A program made the translations under genes and the position numbers. The notes under the pieces were generated by a model, which searched no databases, was not told the DNA's origin, and was given only the letters and a program-made list of their open reading frames with translations. From positions 1-64,000 of the forward strand of contig JBEBIT010000004.1 of the NCBI GenBank assembly GCA_040080215.1: DNA of 64,000 bases, read 5' to 3'. Shown here one piece after another: positions 15,567-23,115 of this stretch; position 1 is the stretch's first letter; every line of letters begins with the position of its first letter. The DNA comes from CAIUGU01 sp040080215. Its GTDB lineage: Bacteria > Pseudomonadota > Gammaproteobacteria > Steroidobacterales > Steroidobacteraceae.

Positions 15567-17459
15567 ATGAAGCATATGAAGACGCATTGCGCCTCTGTCC
15601 TCGCGTTGCTTGCCATTGCGACCAACCCGGGTCTTGTCCACGCGCAGGCAGTGAGAGGAACTTTTCCCCTGATGGATGTCGTCGGCGACTGGGATCCCCC
15701 GGGCGGCGGCGGATTCCCCGGCGCCGTGCAACAGCACGAAGAAGTGCAGGACCGTGGCGCTGGACCGGACGGCGGTGATTTCGCCGGCCTGCCGCTCAAC
15801 GAGGCGGCCATCTACCGCGCGCGGGCGCACTCGCCGCAATGGCTGACGGTGCCTGAAAACCAGTGCAGGTTGCATCCCGTTACCTACCAGCAGCGCGCTC
15901 CGGGCGGCATGTCGATCGTGAAGATCTACGATCCCGTCACCGAGAAGCTCGTTGCATACAAGGTGACCGGCAACTACAGCCTGCCGCGGACGATCTGGAT
16001 GGATGGCCGTCCGCATCCGGGCCCTTACGCGCCCCATACCTATGAAGGGTTCTCCACGGGCAAGTGGGTCGACGACAGGCTCGTCGTCGAGACCTCGCAC
16101 ATCAAGGCAGGCTATGTCCGCCGCAACGGCGTGCCGACCAGCGACCTCGCGCGCATGCTCGAGTACTTCGTCCGGCACGACAACTACATCACGATCAACT
16201 CGTGGGTGGAAGATCCGATCTACTACACCGAGCCGTTGTTCCGTACCACGGACTTCAAGGCCGCGTTCCGGGTCAACACGCAGCTGATCGAGGCGTTCGG
16301 CGGCACGCAGGATGGTGGCCCGGGCGCCACGTTCTACAAGTGCACGGGCATCGACGAGCTCGATGTCGCGGTGGGCCGCATCCCGAGCTACCTGCCAACC
16401 CAGGAAGAGGACGAGAGCGAGACGTTCAGCCGTCTCTACGACATCCCGCTCCGGGCAGCGTTTGGCGGGGCCGACACGATGTATCCCGAGTACATGCAGC
16501 CGCTGCGGGCGCTTGGCAGCTACAAGCGCGGCGTGGTGTCTAGCCTGTTCGCCAATCCGCCTCCCAGCTGGGTGCAGCCTTCGCGTGAAGCGCCGGTTGC
16601 GCCTGACGCGGGCGTGACGACGCAGCACGTCAAGGGCAAGGTGTGGGCGATTACCGTGGGTGGCCAGAACACGGTCGTGCAGGTGGGAGATGAGGGTGTC
16701 CTCGTCGTCGATCCGGGCAGCCAGGAACATGGCGCGGCGGTGCTCGCCGAGATCCGCAAGATCGCGGGCAACAAGCCGGTCCGGCAGATCATCTACACGT
16801 CGGGCGATGCCTCGCGCATCGCGGCGACGCCGTTGATCAACACGCCGATCAAGCCCGATGGCCAGGTCGCCAACATCATCTCGCACGAGAGCGTCGGCCT
16901 CGCGCTGGGTCGTGCGCGGGCGGCAAGCGAGATGATCCCGACCGACACGTTCTTCCGTGGCGAACGGGCGATCTATTTCAACGACGAACCCGTCGAGGTC
17001 ATCCATACGCCGGGCGTGCACAGCACGGCCGACGTCATGGTGTTCTTCCGCGAGTCCGGCGTGCTGGTCACCGGCGCGGTACTGCCAGGCGTGACCTATC
17101 CGCACATCAACCTGGAAGATGGCGGGTCGATCCAGGGAACGGTGGACGTGCTCAACAGGATCCTGTCGATCACGGTCGCTTCATGGCACGGGCAGGGCGG
17201 CACGATGGTGGTTCCGGGCCAGGGCCGTCTCTATGACGAAGGCGATGTCGCGGAATACCGCGAAATGGTCACGCTGATCCGCGATCGCGTGGCCGATGCG
17301 GTCAAGAAGGGCCGCACGCTGGACCAGGTGAAAGCCGCGCGAATGACGCGGGACTACGACGCGCGCTACGCGACGGCTTCGGGCCCGACATCGACGGCCA
17401 CGTTCACCGAGGCGGTCTATCGCAGCCTCAAGGCGAAGCCGGCGAAAGCGAAAGGATGA
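15567..17459 (+). CDS. Secreted two-domain protein, family C copy 2: superfamily core plus degraded metallo-beta-lactamase domain
   Basis: 630 residues from ATG 15567. A GTG at 15561 that overlaps the upstream TGA is an alternative. A signal peptide ends VHAQ. The N-terminal half has IWMDGRPHPGP, GFSTGKWVDDRLVVETSH, GVPTSDLARMLEYF and VEDPIYYTEPLF. The C-terminal half has VLVVDPG and HSTADVMVFF like a metallo-beta-lactamase, but the HxHxDH site reads SGDASR (YTSGDASRIAAT), the GD site reads TGAVL, and the final His (kept in copy 1 as SLGH) is GQGR. It is even more degraded than copy 1, and probably a binding or structural protein. Confidence 0.82.
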   Translation: MKHMKTHCASVLALLAIATNPGLVHAQAVRGTFPLMDVVGDWDPPGGGGFPGAVQQHEEVQDRGAGPDGGDFAGLPLNEAAIYRARAHSPQWLTVPENQCRLHPVTYQQRAPGGMSIVKIYDPVTEKLVAYKVTGNYSLPRTIWMDGRPHPGPYAPHTYEGFSTGKWVDDRLVVETSHIKAGYVRRNGVPTSDLARMLEYFVRHDNYITINSWVEDPIYYTEPLFRTTDFKAAFRVNTQLIEAFGGTQDGGPGATFYKCTGIDELDVAVGRIPSYLPTQEEDESETFSRLYDIPLRAAFGGADTMYPEYMQPLRALGSYKRGVVSSLFANPPPSWVQPSREAPVAPDAGVTTQHVKGKVWAITVGGQNTVVQVGDEGVLVVDPGSQEHGAAVLAEIRKIAGNKPVRQIIYTSGDASRIAATPLINTPIKPDGQVANIISHESVGLALGRARAASEMIPTDTFFRGERAIYFNDEPVEVIHTPGVHSTADVMVFFRESGVLVTGAVLPGVTYPHINLEDGGSIQGTVDVLNRILSITVASWHGQGGTMVVPGQGRLYDEGDVAEYREMVTLIRDRVADAVKKGRTLDQVKAARMTRDYDARYATASGPTSTATFTEAVYRSLKAKPAKAKG

Positions 17460-17610
17460 GAACGAGTGATCGCAGGCTGTGACGGTACGTCATGGCCTGC
17501 GTTACCCGTGCAGGACAGCTGTTGAAGAGCAGCAAAGACGCATGAGGGCCGCACTGTGACGGTGGCGCTCCTGCCCCGATGTGGTGATTGGACATGAAGG
17601 GGAATCGACC

Positions 17611-18474
17611 GTGCCGACCTTGATCTCGGAATCGGACCAGAAGCTGCTCAACGCATACACGTCGATGATCCAGCAGAGCATGGCGGAAACGGCGGCGATG
17701 CCGAACACGCCCGAGAACGCCCTCAAGGGCTATCGCACGATGATGCTCAGGATCAACCCGTACAAGTTTCCGCCCGGGTTCAAGTCGAAGGACGTCGCGT
17801 CGTTCGAACCCAAGCGCGAACTCCGTCCGGGCCTTTCGGCCGCGGTTTCGGTTCCGAAGGGCAAGGGCCCGTTCCCCATCATGATCCATGCGCACGGCCA
17901 TGGCCTGCGGGCCGGCAGCCCGCCGGAATACGAACCCTGGATCCGCGAGATGTCGTCCTACGGCTTCGTCGTGATTTTCCCCGACTATCGCTGGCAGCCC
18001 GAGCATACGTACGAAGAGCAGATCGACGACATGGCCTTCGCGGTCAAGTGGGCAAAGGAAAACGCCGCCCGTATCAGCGGCAATCCGGACCGTTTGATTC
18101 TCGGTGGCGATTCGGCGGGGGGTGGCCTGGCATTCGACCTGCTGGCCCGTACGCTGGAAGACCCGAACGGCCCGCGCTTCATCGCGTTCGAATCAGTCGA
18201 CGGCATCCTGACCGGGACGACCAGGCCGGACGGGACGAACAACCTGAACAAGTTCAAGGCGGAAATGAATGTTCCGCCCGTCTACATGGTAGTTGGCAGC
18301 GCGGACGGGCTTTCGCGGGCGGCACTGCAGACAGGCCTCAAGCTGCTCGAGCTCAAGAAGGATTACACGCTCGATATCTTCTACGGGATGCCGCACGATT
18401 TCGCGAAGTTCCCGCAACTCGACGTCATGCATGAAGCCAATCGCAGGTTGATGGAGTTCCTCAAGAAGGTTTGA
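17611..18474 (+). CDS. Alpha/beta hydrolase of the hormone-sensitive-lipase type
   Basis: 287 residues. GTG 17611 is chosen because AGGGGA lies 8 bases upstream. It has the HSL layout: oxyanion HAHGHG (a variant of HGGG), nucleophile GGDSAGGG, acid in VGSADGLS and histidine in GMPHDF. No clear signal peptide is visible, so it may be cytoplasmic, in contrast to the left-arm hydrolase. It probably cleaves small esters. It lies 151 bases after the family C gene and before the dead amidohydrolase, the same position as the hydrolase in the left arm. Confidence 0.85.
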   Translation: MPTLISESDQKLLNAYTSMIQQSMAETAAMPNTPENALKGYRTMMLRINPYKFPPGFKSKDVASFEPKRELRPGLSAAVSVPKGKGPFPIMIHAHGHGLRAGSPPEYEPWIREMSSYGFVVIFPDYRWQPEHTYEEQIDDMAFAVKWAKENAARISGNPDRLILGGDSAGGGLAFDLLARTLEDPNGPRFIAFESVDGILTGTTRPDGTNNLNKFKAEMNVPPVYMVVGSADGLSRAALQTGLKLLELKKDYTLDIFYGMPHDFAKFPQLDVMHEANRRLMEFLKKV

Positions 18475-18532
18475 GGGTCGAGTGTTCGAAACCATTTGCA
18501 TGCAGCGTGCACCGACATCGGGGAGCGACATC

Positions 18533-19558
18533 ATGACAACGCGTAGAGAGTTTCTTCGGACTTCCACATTGGCCCTGTCCACCGTCGGCCTGGCGTCGCT
18601 GCCCGGATTGGCGAGTGCGTTCGGCCGCAACGCTAAGGGGCATGTTTCCGTCGGGGAGTCGTTCGTGTTTCCGGAATGGCTCTCGGCCATCGCCGAAGTG
18701 GCGGGCAGCCAACCGCACAGCGCCGATCGCGCCTTCTGGGATGCGTGGCAGTCCGCCGGCGTCGCTCCGTTCACGCCTGCCCGGCAGGGTGAGTTGAGTC
18801 TCGTCTCCCTGCCCGCGCCCGGCGTCGAGCCGTTCTCCGTCGCGCAGGCGCGCAGTCTCTCGAAGCTCGCCAATGACAAGCTGGCCGAACGGGTACATGG
18901 CACTTCCGGGATGGCAGGCCTCGCGACGCTCGCGGCGTTCGACCCGATGGCAGTCAAGGAAGCCGAACGGGCCATTACGCGCCTCGGTCTCGTGGGATTG
19001 AGCCTCGGGGCGAATCGCGGGATGCGGCTCGATCATCGCAGCCTCTGGCCTGTCTACGAATTTGCCGCCTCCGCCAAGGTGCCGGTGTACTTGCCTGCCG
19101 CCTATACGTCATTGGCGGGTGAGGCGCCTTACCGCGCGCTCGGTAGCGCCGGGGTCATCGAGGGTGCGGCGGCAGATTCCGGTCGGCATGCAACGCAGCT
19201 CATCTTCGGCGGCGTACTCGATGCGTTCCCCGGTCTGACTGTGGTGCTGTCCCGGATGGGAGAGGGCACGCCCTACTGGTACGGCCGCATCCGTGAAACC
19301 TACGCGTCGCTGCACGAAGCAGGCGCATCGCTCCCGGGCAGGCCCGCGCACGAGTACTTCAACGACAACCTGTTGCTGACGACCACGGACATGACGCCGC
19401 AGACGGCGCAGTTCTGCAGCGCGCTCCTTGGGAACGGCAGGGTCGTGTCTTCGCACGAAGAGTCCGGGCAGCGGCTGGTCGCCGAAGCGACACGCGATGC
19501 GGTGGATCTTCGCGGCATCACGTCCATCGAAGCGTCCAGCCTCGTCGGCCGGGCATAA
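18533..19558 (+). CDS. Tat-exported amidohydrolase-2 family protein lacking metal ligands
   Basis: 341 residues from ATG 18533, after GGGGAG. TTRREFLRTS is a twin-arginine signal. The body matches amidohydrolase-2 proteins: AFDPMAVKEAERAITRLGLV, VGLSLGANRG, LWPVYEFAASAKVPVYL and GVLDAFPGLTVVLSRMGEG. The N-terminal HxH is absent (VSVGESFVFP), the strand histidine is lost (VYLPAA where YLHP is usual), the next histidine is Arg (VLSRMG), and the final Asp segment reads SSHEES. All four metal-site elements are missing, so it is probably a pseudoenzyme. It is followed after 19 bases by the DUF6152-like gene. Confidence 0.78.
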   Translation: MTTRREFLRTSTLALSTVGLASLPGLASAFGRNAKGHVSVGESFVFPEWLSAIAEVAGSQPHSADRAFWDAWQSAGVAPFTPARQGELSLVSLPAPGVEPFSVAQARSLSKLANDKLAERVHGTSGMAGLATLAAFDPMAVKEAERAITRLGLVGLSLGANRGMRLDHRSLWPVYEFAASAKVPVYLPAAYTSLAGEAPYRALGSAGVIEGAAADSGRHATQLIFGGVLDAFPGLTVVLSRMGEGTPYWYGRIRETYASLHEAGASLPGRPAHEYFNDNLLLTTTDMTPQTAQFCSALLGNGRVVSSHEESGQRLVAEATRDAVDLRGITSIEASSLVGRA

Positions 19559-19577
19559 GTTCAAATCGGGAGTCAGC

Positions 19578-19982
19578 ATGAATATCGTACAGGCTCGAAT
19601 CCTTGCGGCGGGTTTGCTCTTGGGCGCCGCACTGCCGGCAATGGCCCATCACGGCACGTCGGTGACCTATGACACCTCGAAGACGATCGTTGTCGAGGGC
19701 ACCGTGACGGAATGGGCATTCACCTTCCCGCATTCGCAGATTTATTTCGACGTGACCGGCACCGATGGCAAGGTGGCGCACTGGGGTACCGAACTCGCCC
19801 CGAGCCCGACGATGATGCGGAACCTCAAGCTTGGCTGGGGCCGTGATTCCATCAAGCCGGGCGACAAGCTGAAGCTCACCTGCAATCCACATCGCGTGGC
19901 GGGTGCCACGGCGTGCCTGTCCAAGGAGATCGTCATCAACGGCAAGCTGATGCCGCTGAACGAGGCGCAGATCAAGCCATAG
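19578..19982 (+). CDS. DUF6152-like secreted protein, copy 3; mature N-terminus HHG
   Basis: 134 residues from ATG 19578, after CGGGAG. The signal peptide ends AMA before His-His-Gly. TFPHSQIYFDV near residue 55 keeps the conserved PH but not the NPHP of copies 1 and 2. HWGTELAPSP and LGWGRDSIKPGDKLKL fit the family. Two cysteines (LTCNPHR, ATACLSK) are special to this copy and could form a disulfide. It is followed by family A copy 3. Confidence 0.8.
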   Translation: MNIVQARILAAGLLLGAALPAMAHHGTSVTYDTSKTIVVEGTVTEWAFTFPHSQIYFDVTGTDGKVAHWGTELAPSPTMMRNLKLGWGRDSIKPGDKLKLTCNPHRVAGATACLSKEIVINGKLMPLNEAQIKP

Positions 19983-20084
19983 GAAGCTGGGCAGGCGCCA
20001 GCGGGCGCCGCGCGCTAGGCCAATACAGGAATCTGGCCAGCCGAACCAGCCAACTAAATGATCGATACCAGAATGAGGTGCACG

Positions 20085-21053
20085 ATGCTGCTCGCTTCGA
20101 AAACTGCTCGTCACGCGTCGCTGAATGCAGCCGCGGCTTTCGTACTTGTCTTGCTGCAACCGCTGGCCACTGCACAGGGCGTGATTCCGGACACGCAAGT
20201 CGCAATTCCGAAGTCCCGTGCACCCGGCCCCGGCGATTCACCCGAAGCCAAAGGCCCTCGCCCTGCCAATCCCCGCGACCTGACGGGCAAGTGGAATCGG
20301 GTAACGGAGTTCCAGAGCTATGGGGCCGTGAAAGGAGGCGCCAACGAATTCCAGAACGAGATCCTGGATGCGCAAAACACGAACCGGCCGCCTGATCTCA
20401 GCCAGGCAAAGGCTCGCGTCAAGGGTCTCAAGTATGTCGAGGCTGTCTTTACTCCAGCTGGCAAGGCGGCCTTCGACAAGAATCGTCCAGGGTACGGTCT
20501 GCGTATTGGTCCGCCGCGTCTCGGCAACGATCCGCAGGGCAATTGCGATCCCTGGGGCGTGCCCCGCATGTTGAACGGCCAGGTCGCAGGTCCGCACGCC
20601 ACGTGGGAAATCATCCAGGAAAAGGACCGCATGTGGTGGTACGTGCCGTGGCATCACGAAGTGCGGATGGTCTGGATGGACGGGCGCAAGCTCCCGACGC
20701 TCGACGAAGTCGATCCGGTGTGGAACGGCTATTCAGTCGGCCACTGGGAAGGCAATACGCTGGTCATCAACTCCATGGGCTTCAACGAGAAGACCTGGCT
20801 GGACCACAACGGCTATCCGCATACGTTCGACATGAAACTCGAGGAGCGGTATCGCCTGCTCGATGCGAACACGCTCGAGCTGACGATGACCCTCACTGAC
20901 CCCGAGTACTACGCCGAGCCCTTCAAGAGCGACGTGAAGATCTGGAAGCGCGATACGGTCAACAACAAGGCCTGGGACGAGAACGCGTATTGTGTTGCGT
21001 CTGAAGAAGGCCGCTTCAATCGCCTGATCCGCGACGGGGAAGTCGGCAAGTAG
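20085..21053 (+). CDS. Secreted protein of unknown function, family A copy 3
   Basis: 322 residues. ATG 20085 is chosen because GAGGTG lies 4 bases upstream. ATGs at 20058 and 20073 are less likely. A signal peptide ends ATAQ. DLTGKWNRV, MVWMDGRKLP, GYSVGHWEGNTLVINSMG, YPHTFDMKLEERY, TDPEYYAEPF and FNRLIRD are present. The CxxC pair of copies 1 and 2 is absent. It is the most diverged of the three and has extra sequence near residues 75-120 (QNEILDAQNTNRPPD). It is the last gene of the right arm, before a hairpin at 21076. Confidence 0.8.
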   Translation: MLLASKTARHASLNAAAAFVLVLLQPLATAQGVIPDTQVAIPKSRAPGPGDSPEAKGPRPANPRDLTGKWNRVTEFQSYGAVKGGANEFQNEILDAQNTNRPPDLSQAKARVKGLKYVEAVFTPAGKAAFDKNRPGYGLRIGPPRLGNDPQGNCDPWGVPRMLNGQVAGPHATWEIIQEKDRMWWYVPWHHEVRMVWMDGRKLPTLDEVDPVWNGYSVGHWEGNTLVINSMGFNEKTWLDHNGYPHTFDMKLEERYRLLDANTLELTMTLTDPEYYAEPFKSDVKIWKRDTVNNKAWDENAYCVASEEGRFNRLIRDGEVGK

Positions 21054-21075
21054 TCTCAAGGTCCGGAACCGCTCC

Positions 21076-21100
21076 CGTGGCGCAGGATCCCTGCGCCACG
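21076..21100 (+). terminator. Hairpin at the end of the right arm
   Basis: A perfect 11-bp stem CGTGGCGCAGG/CCTGCGCCACG with a 3-base loop lies 23 bases after the family A copy 3 stop. There is no T run. It is probably the end of the cluster transcript. Confidence 0.55.
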
Positions 21101-21189
21101 CGGGCGGCGGGTCGCGTAGAGGTGAAGCCGACCCTCCCGGCAATGCCATGGGCGTCAATCTGAGCTAGACTGCCGGCCGCTCGCAGTCC

Positions 21190-21942
21190 ATGACTTCGCC
21201 CGGTAACGCCCCGCCGACATCCCACGTGAATCCGATTCCGGGAAACCGCTCGCAACGCAAACTGTCACGGGGCCGCCTGCTGGCCTACCGGATTGCGGTA
21301 TTCATCGGCACGGGGATCGTCGAGCTGCTGTGGCGCACGTCCCGGCTCACGATCCTGAATGAAGACCGCCTCGACGCGGAGCTCAAGCAGCACGGCGCCA
21401 TCATCCTGTCGTTCTGGCACGGCCATCTCGTCATCCTGGCCCGGTACCTCGTGGTCAAGCGGCCGAAGGGCCTGAAACTCGGGTTCGTCATCAGTCCGTC
21501 GGTGGATGGCGAAGTCGCCGCGATGCTGACCCGCATCTATCGCGGCCACATCATCCGCGGCTCGAGTACCTACACGGGTTCGCGGACTGCCCGTCACCTG
21601 GTCCGCGCGGTCAACGAAGGCATTTCACCGGCGATTACGCCAGATGGCCCGCTCGGGCCGCGATTTGTCTTCAAGCCCGGTGCGCTGTTTGTGTCGCAGC
21701 TGTGCGGACGGCCTGTCGTACCCTTGAGCTATGCGGCCAAACCGGCCTATCTGCTTCGGACGTGGGACAAGTTCGTCATCCCGGTGCCCTTTGCCCGGGT
21801 CGTGATTGCCGTGGGGGACCCGGTGACGGTGCCTCGCGAGACGACGCCCGACGGCCTCGAGGTGTATCGGGCAGCCATCCAGCAGCAATTGCATGCCCTC
21901 TACAAAGAGGCCGATGTCGAGCTCAAGCGGCAATCGAGCTGA
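21190..21942 (+). CDS. DUF374/LPLAT-family acyltransferase
   Basis: 250 residues. SFWHGHLVILARYLV (HxxxH-type acceptor region) and TPDGPLGPRFVFKPGALF are the signature of the DUF374 branch of lysophospholipid/lipid A acyltransferases. There is one N-terminal membrane-association segment. It probably transfers an acyl chain to a lipid A-like or glycolipid acceptor at the inner membrane. It heads a set of three envelope glycolipid genes, 80 bases before the GT2 gene. Confidence 0.85.
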   Translation: MTSPGNAPPTSHVNPIPGNRSQRKLSRGRLLAYRIAVFIGTGIVELLWRTSRLTILNEDRLDAELKQHGAIILSFWHGHLVILARYLVVKRPKGLKLGFVISPSVDGEVAAMLTRIYRGHIIRGSSTYTGSRTARHLVRAVNEGISPAITPDGPLGPRFVFKPGALFVSQLCGRPVVPLSYAAKPAYLLRTWDKFVIPVPFARVVIAVGDPVTVPRETTPDGLEVYRAAIQQQLHALYKEADVELKRQSS

Positions 21943-22022
21943 TGGCCCGGGGCAGGCCGTCCGGCGCCTGCTGCATCCGCTATACTTTTGTTTTTACCGC
22001 GTCCCCGGCCAAGGCTCTCTAA

Positions 22023-22778
22023 GTGACAGGCACCGCCCCTCCTGCTTCAGCCAATCCGCGCGTGTCGGTCGTCGTGCCCGTCTGCAACGAGGCCGAAAAC
22101 GTCGGGACGCTGACCGACGAGATCTGCGCCGCGCTCAAGGGCCGCTATGCGTTCGAGGTCATCTACGTCGACGACGGCAGCACCGATGCCACGCCGGCAG
22201 CCGTGATTGCAGCCCGGCAGCGTCTGGGCCAGGACGTCCGCTTGCTTCGCCATGCGCGTCGCAGCGGCCAGAGCGCCGCGGTCTGTACGGGCGTGCGGGT
22301 GGCGCGAGGCGAGTGGATCGCCACGCTCGACGGCGACGGCCAGAATGATCCCGGCGACATTCCTGCGCTCCTGGCTGCGATGGAGCAGGCCGGTGACGAA
22401 CGACTGCGCCTCGTGATGGGCAACCGCACGACGCGCAAGGACACGTGGCTTCGGCGGCTCTCGTCTCGCGTCGCCAATGGCGTTCGCGGCAGCATGCTGC
22501 GGGATGGAACGCCCGATACCGGTTGTGGCATCAAGGTCTTCAGTCGCACGACCTTCCTCGAACTGCCGCGCTTCGATCACATGCATCGCTTCCTGCCAGC
22601 CCTGTTCCAGCGGGCGGGGTCGCGCGTGATCTCGGTGCCTGTTGGCCATCGGCCGCGTACCGCGGGACGGTCCAAGTACGGCCTGCACAACCGCCTCTGG
22701 GTCGGCATCGTGGACCTGTTCGGCGTCATGTGGATCATCCGTCGCCACCCGCCGCCCGTCTCGGCGGCGGAAGAATAG
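22023..22778 (+). CDS. GT2 glycosyltransferase, DPM1-like
   Basis: 251 residues from a GTG start at 22023. VSVVVPVCNEAENVGTL, the YVDDGSTDAT nucleotide-sugar motif and TLDGDGQNDPGD are typical of polyprenyl-phosphate glycosyltransferases. RPRTAGRSKYGLHNR is the usual C-terminal motif. It lacks the two C-terminal membrane helices of ArnC/GtrB, so it resembles DPM1-type or soluble ones. It probably makes a polyprenyl-phosphate sugar that the ArnT-like protein at 23112 uses. Confidence 0.88.
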   Translation: MTGTAPPASANPRVSVVVPVCNEAENVGTLTDEICAALKGRYAFEVIYVDDGSTDATPAAVIAARQRLGQDVRLLRHARRSGQSAAVCTGVRVARGEWIATLDGDGQNDPGDIPALLAAMEQAGDERLRLVMGNRTTRKDTWLRRLSSRVANGVRGSMLRDGTPDTGCGIKVFSRTTFLELPRFDHMHRFLPALFQRAGSRVISVPVGHRPRTAGRSKYGLHNRLWVGIVDLFGVMWIIRRHPPPVSAAEE

Positions 22779-22797
22779 GGCGCTGCGGGGGGAAGTC

Positions 22798-23115
22798 TTG
22801 GACAACGTACTCATTCAGGCCTTCGGCGTGACCGTCACCCCGTGGAAGCTCGTTGGCTACGTCGGCGTGATCCTGTTCGCCGGCCGGTGGTTCGTGCAGC
22901 TCTTCGCTTCGCGCAAGCAGGGGCGGCCGGTCATGCCCGCCATGTTCTGGTACATGAGCATCTGCGGCAGCCTGCTGCTGCTGACCTACTTCATCTTCGG
23001 CCGCAACGATTCGGTGGGCGTCCTTTCGAACCTGTTCCCGTTCACGGTGGCCCTTTACAACCTCTACCTGCATCGCAAGCACCAGAACGAGCAGGCATCC
23101 AAGGGGCCCCAGTGA
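22798..23115 (+). CDS. LAB_N-domain small membrane protein
   Basis: 105 residues from a TTG at 22798, chosen because GGGGGGAAG precedes it. Three membrane segments with GRWFVQLFASRKQGRPVMPA, FWYMSICGSLLLLTYFI and YNLYLH match the lipid A biosynthesis N-terminal domain (LAB_N) found alone beside ArnT/GT2 genes. Its exact role is not known. It probably helps move or present glycolipid substrate. It overlaps the next gene at GTGA. Confidence 0.85.
   Translation: MDNVLIQAFGVTVTPWKLVGYVGVILFAGRWFVQLFASRKQGRPVMPAMFWYMSICGSLLLLTYFIFGRNDSVGVLSNLFPFTVALYNLYLHRKHQNEQASKGPQ

Noticed and set aside
15414..17105. 563-codon minus-strand frame opposite family C copy 2
   Set aside because: Shadow of a gene with a signal peptide and a close paralogue. 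The frame has no recognisable domain.
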